Assembly (NCBI RefSeq): GCF_012932425.1
Contig: NZ_JAAIII010000001.1
Span: 1-64,000, forward strand
Length of the DNA: 64,000 nucleotides
From: Bifidobacterium oedipodis
Lineage (GTDB): Bacteria; Actinomycetota; Actinomycetes; Actinomycetales; Bifidobacteriaceae
Reading direction: 5' to 3'
Shown here piece by piece: positions 17,822 through 27,321 of this stretch. A program made the translations under genes and the position numbers. Numbering within the stretch: the first letter of the stretch is position 1; every line of letters begins with the position of its first letter. The notes beneath the pieces are model-generated. The model saw only the letters and a program-made list of their open reading frames with translations, did not search any database and was not told the DNA's origin.

Positions 17822-18712
17822 ATGACCGTTGATCGTCCGATGATTGCGTTGACCCCACTGATGGATTATGGGCGTGACAGTCTGTGGATGCTGCCTGGAT
17901 ATATGGAGGCCATCGAACGTGCCGGCGGCGTGCCGGTGATGCTGCCGCTGAGTGGGGATCCGGTCGTTATAGAGCAGTGCGCCCGTCAATTCGATGGATT
18001 TCTGTTCACCGGAGGTCCGGACGTCGGCCCGTGGGTGAAACCGGGGAAGACGGTTCGCGAATGCCCGACTGGCGGTGCGGTTGCGACAGACATTGCGATG
18101 CCGGCTGGTAATACGATATTGGGCGGGAACGCCGTTATTGCCGACCAGGCCATTTCGGCGATTGATGTTGGCGGTACTGGCGGCGCTAACGACACTGAAG
18201 ATGCCGAAGATGCCGAAGACGACGCCACAGGGCGCAGCGAAGCGCTGAGCATGGAACGCGATCGAATGGAGACGCTGCTATTGCACAACGTTGTGCAGTT
18301 GGACAAGCCGGTATTCGGTATATGCCGCGGCATTCAGCTCATCAACCGATGGTTCGGCGGCACATTGTGGCAGGATCTGCCCAGCGAACATCCCAGCGCT
18401 GTCGAACATCATATGAACCCGCCCTATGATGCCTTCGGACATGACGTCATGCTTGCGCCGAGCACGCCATTGGCCGAACTGTTCGCGGGGGAGTGGACGA
18501 TAGCGGTTAACAGCTACCATCATCAGGCCGTGCGCGAGGTCGCCGCAGGCTTTGAAGTCATGGCCGAGGCGCCGGATGGCGTCGTTGAAGCGATTCGCCG
18601 GCCTGCCAGTCGTTTTCTGTGGGCGGTGCAATGGCATCCCGAATTCCTTTATAAGGTCGATCCGCGCTCGCAACAGCTGTTCGACGTGTTTGTCGCGGCT
18701 TGCCACGGCTAA
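17822..18712 (+). CDS. Class I glutamine amidotransferase-like hydrolase (PuuD family)
   Basis: Resembles gamma-glutamyl-gamma-aminobutyrate hydrolases (peptidase C26). The nucleophile elbow is FGICRGIQL with its Cys, and the C-terminal QWHPEF supplies catalytic His and Glu. The start ATG 17822 follows GGGAGG by four bases. An acidic insert between about residues 105 and 140 (NDTEDAEDAEDDAT) is unusual for the family. The 296-residue length is a little above the usual 250. No polyamine-pathway gene is adjacent, so the substrate is not known. Confidence 0.75.
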   Translation: MTVDRPMIALTPLMDYGRDSLWMLPGYMEAIERAGGVPVMLPLSGDPVVIEQCARQFDGFLFTGGPDVGPWVKPGKTVRECPTGGAVATDIAMPAGNTILGGNAVIADQAISAIDVGGTGGANDTEDAEDAEDDATGRSEALSMERDRMETLLLHNVVQLDKPVFGICRGIQLINRWFGGTLWQDLPSEHPSAVEHHMNPPYDAFGHDVMLAPSTPLAELFAGEWTIAVNSYHHQAVREVAAGFEVMAEAPDGVVEAIRRPASRFLWAVQWHPEFLYKVDPRSQQLFDVFVAACHG

Positions 18713-18950
18713 ATTGATTGGGTGACTTGTCCAGTCATGTCGGCTACATTGGTCATTTGGTTTTGAGTGGGCACCACGTCTTGCACGCGATTCTTCCGCG
18801 TGACTTATGCATACGGACGGTGATAACAGCGGCTCGACCGGTTGGCAAACCTTATATTCCATGAACACCATGCGCGTCAAAGACGTGCATCGGCCGAATT
18901 GCGCGTGAAGCACCCTCGCGCTGATGAATGATGAGGAAGAGAGCGAATTG

Positions 18951-20447
18951 ATGTCTCACGAGTCCGTTAATCCCAAGAATCGGGTGAACGCCGCTGCGCC
19001 CATCAACGAGAAGATAGACGAGAAAATACCAGGCAAACTGCTGGGTGCGATTGTTGCGGTGGGGTCGCTGGCCTTCATCGGCATTCTGACCGAAACGGTG
19101 ATGACCGTGCTGTTCCCTGCACTGATGCGCGAGTTCAGCGTGGACACCGCCACCGTGCAGTGGATCACCACGATCTACCTGCTGTCTGTGGCCGCCACCA
19201 TGCCGGTTTCCTCGTTCCTGAAGCGTCGTTTCAAACTGAAAACGATTTTTGTGGCCGCCGTGGCTCTGGCGCTGATCGGTTCACTGATTATGATCGTGGC
19301 CACCGCATTCCCGTGGCTGATCATCGCTCGTGTCATCCAAGGCGTGGGATCGGGTATTGCCACGCCGTTGATGATGAACATCATCCTGGAACAGTCGCCG
19401 CGCTCCAAAATCGGCCGACTGATGGGCGTCGGTTCCTTGGTGATCACGGTTGCGCCGGCCATCGGCCCGACTGTGGGTGGCGCGGTGACCAGCATTCTGC
19501 CGTGGCGCGCCATTTTCGTGGCGGCAATCCCGCTGATGATCATCGCCTTGGTGGTTGGCCTCGCCTGCATCGAGCAGAAGTCGCCTACCGAAGCCGCCTA
19601 TCTTGATCCGCTGCAGCTGGGCACGATTGTGCTTGCGCTGGTCGGCATGGTGCTGGGCCTGAATCAGGCCGGTGTGGCCGTCAGCGCTGCAGTGGCAGGC
19701 CATCCGGCCGTGACCTCCGGTGTGATTGCTGCAATTGCGTTTGTGGTGGGCTTCGGTTCGCTTGCCGCATTCGGTTTGCTGTCCAAAAAGGCATTCTCGC
19801 CGCTGCTGCGCTTGGGTATTCTGCGCGACAAAGTGGTGCTGCTGCATCTGGTCGCCTACCTCATCATGCCGATCGTATCCATTGGTTTCGGCTATGTGAT
19901 TACCAACATCGCCCAGCTGTCTCTCGGCACAAACGCTTTCTTGGCAGGCTCCTTGGTGCTGCCCGGCGCACTGATTGGCGCGGTCTGCGCGCCCATCGGC
20001 GGCTGGCTGTATGACCGATTTGGTGCCACGCGACCGATTCTGGTGCCGTTCGGTGTGGCCACATTGGGCCCTGTGCTGCTGTGCATCTTCTCGCTGCACC
20101 TGACCCCCGCCATGCTGGCGGGATTCTATTTCATCTTCGGTTTCTGCTTCGCCATGGGCAACGCGAATGTGATGACCAGCGCATTAAGCGAGATTCCGCA
20201 CGAATTCGCCCCCGATGGCAACGCGATTTTCAACACCTCACTGCAGTTCGGCGGCGCTGCCGGCACCGCATTGTTCTCCACCATGCTGGCCGTCGCACAA
20301 GCCGGCCATGGTGAAGAAGGCAGCGCGGAGTTCATGCATGCCACCGCACAGGGCGGCACGTGGATTTTCGCCGTGATGATTGTGATTTGCGCAATCAGCT
20401 GGGCGTCCCTGTTCCTGGCCTTCCGTATACGTGCCCGGCGCGCCTAA
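18951..20447 (+). CDS. MFS drug-efflux-type transporter, 14-helix DHA2 class
   Basis: A 498-residue membrane protein with about fourteen hydrophobic segments. The N-terminal half shows the DHA2 pattern: LTETVMTVLFPALMREF in helix 1 and STLPV-like VQWITTIYLLSVAATMPVSS in helix 2. The antiporter motif region VIQGVGSGIATPLMM and GPTVGGAV also fit. The likely role is proton-driven export of drugs or bile-type compounds; the substrate cannot be read from sequence. Start chosen at ATG 18951 because GAGGAAGAGAG lies just upstream; an ATG at 18924 is also in frame. Confidence 0.83.
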   Translation: MSHESVNPKNRVNAAAPINEKIDEKIPGKLLGAIVAVGSLAFIGILTETVMTVLFPALMREFSVDTATVQWITTIYLLSVAATMPVSSFLKRRFKLKTIFVAAVALALIGSLIMIVATAFPWLIIARVIQGVGSGIATPLMMNIILEQSPRSKIGRLMGVGSLVITVAPAIGPTVGGAVTSILPWRAIFVAAIPLMIIALVVGLACIEQKSPTEAAYLDPLQLGTIVLALVGMVLGLNQAGVAVSAAVAGHPAVTSGVIAAIAFVVGFGSLAAFGLLSKKAFSPLLRLGILRDKVVLLHLVAYLIMPIVSIGFGYVITNIAQLSLGTNAFLAGSLVLPGALIGAVCAPIGGWLYDRFGATRPILVPFGVATLGPVLLCIFSLHLTPAMLAGFYFIFGFCFAMGNANVMTSALSEIPHEFAPDGNAIFNTSLQFGGAAGTALFSTMLAVAQAGHGEEGSAEFMHATAQGGTWIFAVMIVICAISWASLFLAFRIRARRA

Positions 20448-20514
20448 CGTGCCCGTTGAGCTGTATTCCCATTGATCTGTGCCAATATCCCCACTGCCGC
20501 CTAGGTTGGAGTGC

Positions 20515-21501
20515 ATGACACAGGAGAACGCGAATAAACTGATTGTCAACGCACTGCCGCTTACCGGCGAGGAGCGCGAATCCTTCGATAAGGCCGCCTG
20601 CGGCATACCGCAGGTGTTCGTGGGCGACGAGGCGATGCGCGGCGAGATGGTCTGGCGGGCGAATATTCCCGAACAGTGGCGTGCGCGTGCCAGCGCGGTT
20701 ATCGGCAATTTCCCGGCCTCCGACGCGGCGCAGTACACCGCAATCGAATGGCTGCAAACCGTTTCCGCCGGTGTGGACGCTTACACGCGCCCGGGCGGGC
20801 TGCCGAGTGACGTGATGATTACCAACGCCACTGGAGCGTATGGGCAAAGCGTTGCCGAGCATATGTTTGCCATGATGTGGACGCTGATGAAGCAGGTGCA
20901 TCGTTACGCCAGCGCTCAGCGCGATCATGTATGGCATGACGAGGGGCCGGCAGCTAGCCCGGACGGCGCTGTGGCGTTGATTATCGGCACCGGTGATATC
21001 GGCTCTCACTTTGGTCGGTTGGCCCAAGCCGTCGGCATGCAGACCATCGGTGTGCGTCGTAACGCCAGCGTGGGTGCCGAAGGCATCGAACGCATGCATG
21101 GTTTCGAAGACTTGGATGCGCTGTTGCCGCTTGCTGACGTGGTGGCAATGGCGCTGCCCAGCACGCCGCAAACGCATCATTTGATCGATGCTGCCCGGCT
21201 AACGCTGCTCAAACCCACGGCCATCGTGCTTAACGCTGGCAGGGGAGATGCCATCGACTGCCAGGCGCTGGCTGCGGCCCTGCGCGAAGGCAAACTGCGC
21301 GCTGCGGGATTGGACGTTACCGAACCCGAACCGTTGCCGGCGGATCATCCGCTATGGGACGAGCCGCGATGCCTGATCACCCCGCATGTGGCGGGCGGTT
21401 TGCATCTTGCACAGACCGGCCGGCGCATTATCGAGATTGCATTGGAAAATGTGACGCGTTATGCCCAAGGGCGGGAATTGAAGAATATTGTGCGCCGCTG
21501 A
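20515..21501 (+). CDS. D-isomer-specific 2-hydroxyacid dehydrogenase
   Basis: NAD(P)-dependent oxidoreductase that reduces 2-keto acids. In the 328-residue protein the Rossmann nucleotide motif IIGTGDIGSHFGRLA lies at about residues 159-173. NAGRGDAID carries the substrate/cofactor Arg region, and TPHVAGG provides the catalytic His. It starts at ATG 20515 behind GGTTGGAG. The N-terminal substrate domain is poorly conserved, so glyoxylate, hydroxypyruvate and phenylpyruvate are all possible substrates. It stands alone, 67 bases after the MFS gene. Confidence 0.82.
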   Translation: MTQENANKLIVNALPLTGEERESFDKAACGIPQVFVGDEAMRGEMVWRANIPEQWRARASAVIGNFPASDAAQYTAIEWLQTVSAGVDAYTRPGGLPSDVMITNATGAYGQSVAEHMFAMMWTLMKQVHRYASAQRDHVWHDEGPAASPDGAVALIIGTGDIGSHFGRLAQAVGMQTIGVRRNASVGAEGIERMHGFEDLDALLPLADVVAMALPSTPQTHHLIDAARLTLLKPTAIVLNAGRGDAIDCQALAAALREGKLRAAGLDVTEPEPLPADHPLWDEPRCLITPHVAGGLHLAQTGRRIIEIALENVTRYAQGRELKNIVRR

Positions 21502-21591
21502 TGTGCGGTGGCACGATAGCGTATGCCGCCCGCGCAAAGCATGACATATGCTGACGCGTGCTGGCACATGCTGCTGGGCCACATAAATATG

Positions 21592-21644
21592 ACGAGGGGC
21601 TGAACAGCTTGGCATATATATGCCTATGCGTTCCAGCCCCTCGT
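21592..21644. terminator. Hairpin between convergent genes
   Basis: ACGAGGGGCTG (21592-21602) pairs perfectly with CAGCCCCTCGT (21634-21644); a second small palindrome GGCATATATATGCC sits at the tip (21611-21624). It lies between the ends of two convergent genes (stop at 21501 and stop at 21733), as expected for a bidirectional terminator, although T-runs are short. Confidence 0.6.
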
Positions 21645-21732
21645 TGCCTATGGGCGTGGCTCGTAGCATGGGATTGTGTGCCCCATGCGCGTTTAGAGGA
21701 ATGGTTGAGGGGAATAAGTCAGCTCGACAAAA

Positions 21733-22152
21733 TCAGTACTTATTCGCGCCGGTGCCTTCGAAGGTCACCTTGAAGCCACGCTGATAGTGCAGGAACATGT
21801 CGGCGCCATAACGGTCGACAGGGCGGTGCGTGAACAGCATACGAATGGCGAATGCGGTCTGCACGTTGTAAGGCAGGGCGAGGAACGCCTTGTGTGCATC
21901 CCAGTACGGGGTCATGGTGATGGCCGCATCCGGAACATAGGCATAGCCGTAACCGTCTTCATTCACATAGCCCATGAACGGCAGATCCCAGGCGTTGTGC
22001 TTGGTGAGTTCGGCCTTGAAATCCTCCACTTGGGCGAGCTCTTCGTCGGTGATGCCAAAGCTCTTGGCCACCTCGTTGGCTGCTGCCGTCTTGGCGGCGG
22101 CGTCCTCGCCGAACAGGTCTGCGTTGACGACGATCTTCTTGTCCTCGGCCAT
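21733..22152 (-). CDS. Conserved acidic protein of unknown function
   Basis: 139 residues, acidic, without membrane segments. The N-terminal third is Ala/Glu/Asp-rich and helical (AAAKTAAANEVAKSFG), and the C-terminal part is rich in aromatic residues (MTPYWDAHKAFLALPYNVQ, DMFLHYQRGFK). A good ribosome site (GGGAAAGAGG) precedes ATG 22152. A possible promoter lies upstream on the minus strand, in the AT-rich stretch 22195-22240. The product is unrecognised; the codon use and strong ribosome site suggest a real gene. Confidence 0.65.
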   Translation of the reverse strand: MAEDKKIVVNADLFGEDAAAKTAAANEVAKSFGITDEELAQVEDFKAELTKHNAWDLPFMGYVNEDGYGYAYVPDAAITMTPYWDAHKAFLALPYNVQTAFAIRMLFTHRPVDRYGADMFLHYQRGFKVTFEGTGANKY

Positions 22153-22663
22153 GTGTGCCTCTTTCCCTAGGTGATGTGCTCTTCTCAGGTGTGTTCGTTT
22201 ATATGTTCATATTCATATGTATTCGAACAACAAAATTGACATCACTGCTGTGCTGTTTATGTGCCATCCGTTGATGACATGAATGAGAATAGCACGTATA
22301 AAAGGCTGTGTTTACGCCTTTTAGATGAAATTAACGTTGTAGTAACCAAGTTGTATGCTTCTGATGTGCAATGTCATGCTGTGTGTTGTTGCAGTCAAAA
22401 ACGAACATGAAGAATGTTGTATTTTGTGTGAAATCAGAGGAAACTTATGGCAACATGACGCAAAAATATCGAAGCTTCGGCGTGTCGCATGAGTGCCATA
22501 TCAATTGCCGCCAGTTGCAGGGAACTCGACGCAAGCCGCACAATACAACAGCCAGCGATCGATGGGCCTCATCGATCGCCGGCTGTCAGATTGGTGTATG
22601 TCGACTGATATCGACTGGTTGGTTAATGTCGTTGAGTTGATTGGCGCCAATCCATGGCTGGCT
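22153..22663. other. Gene-free 511-base gap with two hairpins
   Basis: No convincing gene is seen. AAAAGGC (22300-22306) pairs with GCCTTTT (22316-22322). A stronger stem, ACAGCCAGCGATCGATG (22548-22564) with CATCGATCGCCGGCTGT (22570-22586, one mismatch), lies just past the end of the minus-strand TM2 gene and is probably its terminator. The middle (22323-22500) is AT-rich. Confidence 0.5.
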
Positions 22664-23308
22664 CTAGTCCATAAGCTCCATGCCCTCCGCATCCTTATGC
22701 CACGGCGATCCATAGCGGCTGCACAGGATTAGGATGCCTTCGATTAGTCCCCAGATGCCTGAGATCAGCGGACCGATAATGATAATCCAACCGACCAGCG
22801 TCAGCAGCAACTGGATAACGGCCTTGGTAGTGTTGCCTAGATAGAAGTTGTGCACGCCCAGCGAGCCAAGGAAAATACCGAGCAAGCCTGCGGCAAGTTT
22901 CGATTTGGTGCTGATCGGGTAGGACTGGCCGTATTGGCCGTAAGGCGCGTAGCCGTACGGTTGCCCCTGCGGAGGATATCCATAAGGCTGGCCCTGCTGC
23001 TGAGCGTAGGGTTGCTGCGAGTCCGGCTGCGCGTATCCATAAGGCTGTTGCCCATACGGCTGCTGGCCGTAAGGCTGGCTTCCATACTGCTGGCCGCCAT
23101 ACTGTTGTTCGCCGTAGGGCTGGCCGCCGTATTGCTGATCCGCGGCTGGCTGTCCATACTGCGGGGCATAGCCCTGGGAAGCATTAGCCTGCGCATACGG
23201 ATTGTATTGCTGTTGGCTGCCGTAGTTCGCATCCTGCGAATTTGTGGATGTGGCTTGTGTTTCTGCTGACGTAGGCTCGCCATAAGGCTGCTGCTGGTTG
23301 TCGCTCAT
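22664..23308 (-). CDS. TM2-domain membrane protein with a PYG/Q-rich N-terminus
   Basis: The 214-residue protein has a long disordered head (1-132) made almost only of Gln, Pro, Tyr and Gly, including repeated QPYGQQPYGQQPYGYAQP. A TM2 domain follows (about 134-195): LAAGLLGIFLGSLGVHNFYL, then two membrane helices, then a short charged tail. TM2 proteins are widespread and of unknown function; the sticky head could mediate self-association (inference). The start ATG 23308 is preceded by GAAAGGG; a longer frame to 23380 lacks a ribosome site. Confidence 0.8.
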   Translation of the reverse strand: MSDNQQQPYGEPTSAETQATSTNSQDANYGSQQQYNPYAQANASQGYAPQYGQPAADQQYGGQPYGEQQYGGQQYGSQPYGQQPYGQQPYGYAQPDSQQPYAQQQGQPYGYPPQGQPYGYAPYGQYGQSYPISTKSKLAAGLLGIFLGSLGVHNFYLGNTTKAVIQLLLTLVGWIIIIGPLISGIWGLIEGILILCSRYGSPWHKDAEGMELMD

Positions 23309-23398
23309 TGATAACCCTTTCGTCCAAGTGCGATGAAGCTGTGCACCATTGTCGCACGTCATGTCGAATAACCCAATCATCCGATTACGATGGGGCCC

Positions 23399-23764
23399 AT
23401 GAGAAGTTTTCTGACGAACTGGCTGATTTTAACCATCGCCGCCGCAGCGATGGTCGCTGTGATTCCCGGCATGACGCCGGTGGGGGATCCGCCGATTCTC
23501 GGCATCGCCGCATTCGCGCTGTTCATGGCGCTGATCAACGCTTCAATCAAACCTATTGTCCACTTGATTTCGCTACCATTCGCGATACTGACGCTTGGTT
23601 TGGTCACGCTGATCATCAACTGGTTGTTCATGCGATTGGCCGGTTGGCTGGCGGTAAGCCTGTTCGGCGTGGGCGTTATCGTTGATGGATTCTGGTGGTC
23701 CGTGCTCGGCTCTTTGGTGATGACCATCGTCTCAGGTATCGTCGGTGCGATTATCGGCGACTAG
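23399..23764 (+). CDS. Phage-holin family 4-like small membrane protein
   Basis: A 121-residue, strongly hydrophobic protein with about four membrane helices and the family pattern PILGIAAFALFMALINASIKP followed by LPFAILTLGLVTLIINWLF. Such YvlD/holin-IV-like proteins are usually chromosomal and of unknown role, not phage genes. Start: ATG 23399, with GGGG seven bases upstream, or ATG 23390. It ends 33 bases before a bidirectional terminator shared with yhbY. Confidence 0.75.
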   Translation: MRSFLTNWLILTIAAAAMVAVIPGMTPVGDPPILGIAAFALFMALINASIKPIVHLISLPFAILTLGLVTLIINWLFMRLAGWLAVSLFGVGVIVDGFWWSVLGSLVMTIVSGIVGAIIGD

Positions 23765-23796
23765 CAATCGACTAGCAATACCGCCGCAGCAATAGT

Positions 23797-23843
23797 AATG
23801 CCCCGGGCTATGCGACCAACTGAAGTCGCACACCCGGGGCATT
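23797..23843. terminator. Bidirectional terminator
   Basis: AATGCCCCGGG (23797-23807) pairs with CCCGGGGCATT (23833-23843), with an inner TGCGAC/GTCGCA stem. It sits between the convergent stops at 23764 and 23878. Confidence 0.85.
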
Positions 23844-23877
23844 GTTGTAGCACTGGCAGCTGGAGTACTGGCAAGCG

Positions 23878-24183
23878 TTACTCGCGCACGAGGCGGATAT
23901 GCTCCACATCATCACGCTTCGAGCGACGGAACAGCACAAAACGGTTGCCGATGGACTGCACCACTTCGCCGCCCAGCGCTTCGGCAAGAGCCTCGGCCGC
24001 TTCCTTGGCGGTCAGGCCGGAACCATCCTGCACGGCGCATTTGATGAGCTCATGCTTGTCGATGGTTTCCTCGGCCTGCTTAATGGCCGCTTCGGTCAGA
24101 TCATTCTTGCCCACATAAAACAGGGGTTTGAGGCTGTTCGCCATCGCACGCAGCTGTTTGATTTGCTTCTTGGTCAATGCCAT
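23878..24183 (-). CDS. yhbY: YhbY-type RNA-binding protein (CRM domain)
   Basis: A 101-residue single-domain CRM protein that associates with pre-ribosomal large-subunit particles in other bacteria. The start MALTKKQIKQLRAMANSLKP, then FYVGKNDLTE (the GKxG-like loop) and the end IGNRFVLFRRS are family hallmarks. It is transcribed after the ECF transporter gene with a 119-base gap that contains a GTGGGAA/TTCCCGC hairpin near 24258-24279. No sign of degradation. Confidence 0.88.
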   Translation of the reverse strand: MALTKKQIKQLRAMANSLKPLFYVGKNDLTEAAIKQAEETIDKHELIKCAVQDGSGLTAKEAAEALAEALGGEVVQSIGNRFVLFRRSKRDDVEHIRLVRE

Positions 24184-24302
24184 AGGATTCCTTACCTTAC
24201 GTTCGCTTCATCCATCCGAATAACCTCAACAGCATACATGAAGCCCGGCATAGGACTGTGGGAATAGGTTTCCCGCAGTTTTGGCTGGCTGATAGGCGCG
24301 GT

Positions 24303-26606
24303 TTACAGCGTTACCAGCACAACAAGCCAACCGCATACGCACGCAATACATGCGATATCGTGCGAGCGAATCGCCAGTTGCCGCCAGTGCGTGCGGTGTA
24401 TGCCCTCCTCATAGCATCGCGCATCCAACGCCAAGGCCAGATTGTCGGCATGACGCATGGTGCCGGCGAGCACCGGTACGATAATCGCGGCCATCGCCCG
24501 CAGTTTTTGGCTGGGGGAGCCGGTCTCTATCGAACCGCCGCGCGCCGCCTGCGCATTGCGTATGGCCAGCGCCTCATCCGTGAGTGTGGGAATGAAGCGC
24601 AGAGCCAGACTCATCACCAGCGACAGCTCCTGGGTGTGCAACCCCAGACGGCCCAAAGGGCTGAGCAGTGAAGCGAAGGCATCGGTAATGGCCGTGGGGC
24701 CGGTAGTGGTCAGGAATAGGGCACCCTGGATGATCACGAGCGCGAAACGACAGGTGTACAGTATCGCGAACCGTACGGCGTCATCGGTGATACTGATTGG
24801 GCCAAGCTCGACCAGTGGGGTGCCGGTGCGCACCACGAACAGATTAAGCAGTCCCATCAGCACCAGCATCGCCAGAATCGGATGTACGGTGCGCGCGACT
24901 TCGAGCGGATTCATGCGCGCGGCCAGAATCGCGGCCAGCGTGAGCAGTGCGGCCGCAGCCAGCTGCATCGGGTTGGATACGGCGAACATGGAAAACATCA
25001 CGATCAGGAACCCCACCATTTTCACGCGGGGGTCGAGCCGTTGCAACAAGGAATGGTGTTGCTTGGCTGCGGATACTGACGTTGTTTCTGTTGTTTCCGT
25101 TGTTTCAGAATCACTTGGGCTGGCGGCATTGGAGCGGCACAGCTGATTCATATCAAGCACGCGATCAGCCAGCATGGCGGCCTCGGCGCGATCGTGCGTA
25201 ATAATCAGCATGGTGACGCCCTGCGCGCGGAGCGCACGCACCAGATCATGAATGCGTGACCTGGCGGCGGCATCCAAGCTCGCGGTCGGCTCATCCATCA
25301 CCAGCACTTGGGGCTTCGACGCCACGATTCCGGCAATGGCGGCAAGCCGCTGCTGGCCGCCGGAAAGCTCGAATGGAGAGCGGTCAGCCAAATGCTCGAT
25401 ATGCAGCAGACGCAACGCCTCGCCGACCCGCTGATCAACCTCATCATCGGATAGGCCCTGGTTACGCGGGCCATACGCCACATCATCGGCCACCGTATCC
25501 GCAAACAACTGGCGTTCCGGGTGCTGCATCACATACCCTACGCGCTTGCGCAGTTCGGTCAATTGTTTGCGCTTCGGCTTCGCGGGCGCAATCGGCAGTC
25601 CTGCAACCATAATCGAGCCGGCAGCAGGGCGGGCCAATGCGCACAGCAGACGAGCCAGCGTGGACTTTCCCGAACCGTTGGCACCCATCAGCGCCACGGT
25701 TTCACCTTGCCGGATGCGCAGGCACACATCGGTAAATACCGGTTGCCGGTCATTCTGATACCCATAGGCGAGATGATCGGCAACGATAGCGAAGGGTTGC
25801 TGCGGCGCATTGGAGTCGTGCGGGGCATGCGATGCGACAACCGGCGCAATCGAATCCTGCGCGGTTGTGCCTTCCGACAGCGACGCCTCATCAGACCTAT
25901 CAGCCGGCACATCGGCCTGTACCCGTCCGGCCTCAAGGCGCAGCACGCGATCGGCGTGGACGGTGTCACCCGTGTGATGGGTGACATGCACAATGGTGGT
26001 GCCACGCGCCTGTAGTTCGTCGAGAATCTCCAACACTTCGGCGCGGGAGACTTCGTCCAGCATTGCCGTGGGTTCGTCCAACACCAGCAAGCGCGGACGC
26101 ATCGCCAGCATACCGGCGATGGCGGCGCGCTGCTGCTGCCCGCCGCTGAAATGCGTCGGGTCGGCATGCCGGCGATCGTTCAAATCCACGGCAACCAATG
26201 CCCCGCCGATGCGCTCGCCAATGAGGCGGCGTTGCAACCCCAGATTCTCCGGACCGAAGGCCACATCATCTTCCAATGATGTGGTGACCAGTTGGTCCTC
26301 GGGGTTCTGAAACACCGCGCCAATGCCACGTCGCGCCTGACGGTATTCGTCGGCGTTCGGACCGGCATCATCGAACACGCGCCGCCCCAGCAAAGTCACG
26401 GTACCGGAGTCGGGTGCAGCCAGACCGGCGATCAAACGTGCCAGCGTGGACTTTCCCGAACCGTTTGGCCCGGTCAGGCAGATACGTTCGCCCTCCACAA
26501 TGGTGAGCGAAACACCATCCAAAGCCCAAGAGGCACCGCCGTCATAGCTGAAGCGAATATTATCCAGCCGCGCGATGGTGAGGCGGCGAATCGTGGTATC
26601 GATCAT
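24303..26606 (-). CDS. Fused ECF transporter energy module: ATPase-ATPase-EcfT
   Basis: One 767-residue chain carries the whole energising module of an energy-coupling-factor vitamin importer. ATPase 1 spans about 10-232 (Walker A GPNGSGKST at 46-54, signature FSGGQQQR at 153-160, Walker B LLVLDEPTAML). ATPase 2 spans about 272-488 (GANGSGKST at 308-316, LSGGQQR at 414-420, LVMDEPTASLD). An EcfT-like membrane domain covers about 517-767, with several helices and the coupling motifs AQAARGG and LALDARCY. A Ser/Thr/Glu linker with ETTETTETT joins ATPase 2 to EcfT. The stop of the S component lies 21 bases upstream, so the pair works as one importer. Confidence 0.88.
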   Translation of the reverse strand: MIDTTIRRLTIARLDNIRFSYDGGASWALDGVSLTIVEGERICLTGPNGSGKSTLARLIAGLAAPDSGTVTLLGRRVFDDAGPNADEYRQARRGIGAVFQNPEDQLVTTSLEDDVAFGPENLGLQRRLIGERIGGALVAVDLNDRRHADPTHFSGGQQQRAAIAGMLAMRPRLLVLDEPTAMLDEVSRAEVLEILDELQARGTTIVHVTHHTGDTVHADRVLRLEAGRVQADVPADRSDEASLSEGTTAQDSIAPVVASHAPHDSNAPQQPFAIVADHLAYGYQNDRQPVFTDVCLRIRQGETVALMGANGSGKSTLARLLCALARPAAGSIMVAGLPIAPAKPKRKQLTELRKRVGYVMQHPERQLFADTVADDVAYGPRNQGLSDDEVDQRVGEALRLLHIEHLADRSPFELSGGQQRLAAIAGIVASKPQVLVMDEPTASLDAAARSRIHDLVRALRAQGVTMLIITHDRAEAAMLADRVLDMNQLCRSNAASPSDSETTETTETTSVSAAKQHHSLLQRLDPRVKMVGFLIVMFSMFAVSNPMQLAAAALLTLAAILAARMNPLEVARTVHPILAMLVLMGLLNLFVVRTGTPLVELGPISITDDAVRFAILYTCRFALVIIQGALFLTTTGPTAITDAFASLLSPLGRLGLHTQELSLVMSLALRFIPTLTDEALAIRNAQAARGGSIETGSPSQKLRAMAAIIVPVLAGTMRHADNLALALDARCYEEGIHRTHWRQLAIRSHDIACIACVCGWLVVLVTL

Positions 26607-26627
26607 GTGAACAGTAGCGGATCCCGA

Positions 26628-27308
26628 TTAGTGCCGCTGGGCGAGCAGATTGGATACCGGCTTGTAAATCAGGAAGGTGATGATGGCGTGGATCGCCATC
26701 TTGGCCACGTTGAATGGCAGCAGAATCGGCAGAATCATCGCAGCGACCTGTGCATAGCTCATATGCGCGTAAATCGGCGTGATCACCAGATTGCCCAGCA
26801 GTGCGGCCACGATGGCCAGCAGCGCGCCCACAAGAATACCGGCCGCAGCGCCCTTGCGCGTGCGGTGGGAGCGGTAGATGAGTGCGGCCGGCACCGACAG
26901 GCATAGTGCCACCAGCACCGCCATCAGCGATCCCCACGGATCGGCGAACATATGGGGCACGAAACCGAGCACCGACACAATCGCCGCAGCCGAAGGGCCG
27001 AATGCGAAGCCGGCAATCAGGCAGACAATGCCGGAGGGATCGTATTTCAGCCAAGCCACCGGCGTAATCGGGAATTCGATGAAACTGGTCACCATCGCCA
27101 ACGCCACGAACAGCGCGTATATGGCGATGCGACGCGTGGACCAGCGTCCGGAATCGGCCACGCCCGTGGCATGGGAGCCGGATTGTGTCGTTGTAGCTGG
27201 CGTCGTGGCCGCAGTAGTCGCCGTAGTATCAGATCCACTTTCGGCCGTGGGTGCCACAGTGCGGATATGACGGTAGCGATAATCGTGAATATGCGAAAAC
27301 ATGCTCAT
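26628..27308 (-). CDS. ribU: ECF transporter S component, riboflavin type (RibU-like)
   Basis: Substrate-binding membrane subunit of an ECF importer. The 226-residue protein has a disordered Thr/Ala-rich head (to about residue 56) and then five to six helices with the RibU pattern FPITPVAWLKYDPSGIVCLI. Riboflavin as substrate is supported by the FMN riboswitch directly upstream and by the adjacent energising module. The start ATG 27308 follows GAGGAG by six bases; longer frames would run into the riboswitch. The Thr-rich head is longer than usual for the family. Confidence 0.88.
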   Translation of the reverse strand: MSMFSHIHDYRYRHIRTVAPTAESGSDTTATTAATTPATTTQSGSHATGVADSGRWSTRRIAIYALFVALAMVTSFIEFPITPVAWLKYDPSGIVCLIAGFAFGPSAAAIVSVLGFVPHMFADPWGSLMAVLVALCLSVPAALIYRSHRTRKGAAAGILVGALLAIVAALLGNLVITPIYAHMSYAQVAAMILPILLPFNVAKMAIHAIITFLIYKPVSNLLAQRH

Positions 27309-27321
27309 AGTGAGCTCCTCG

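Noticed and set aside
23399..23764. Holin-like gene as evidence of a prophage
   Set aside because: No other phage genes are nearby; this small-membrane-protein family is commonly chromosomal.
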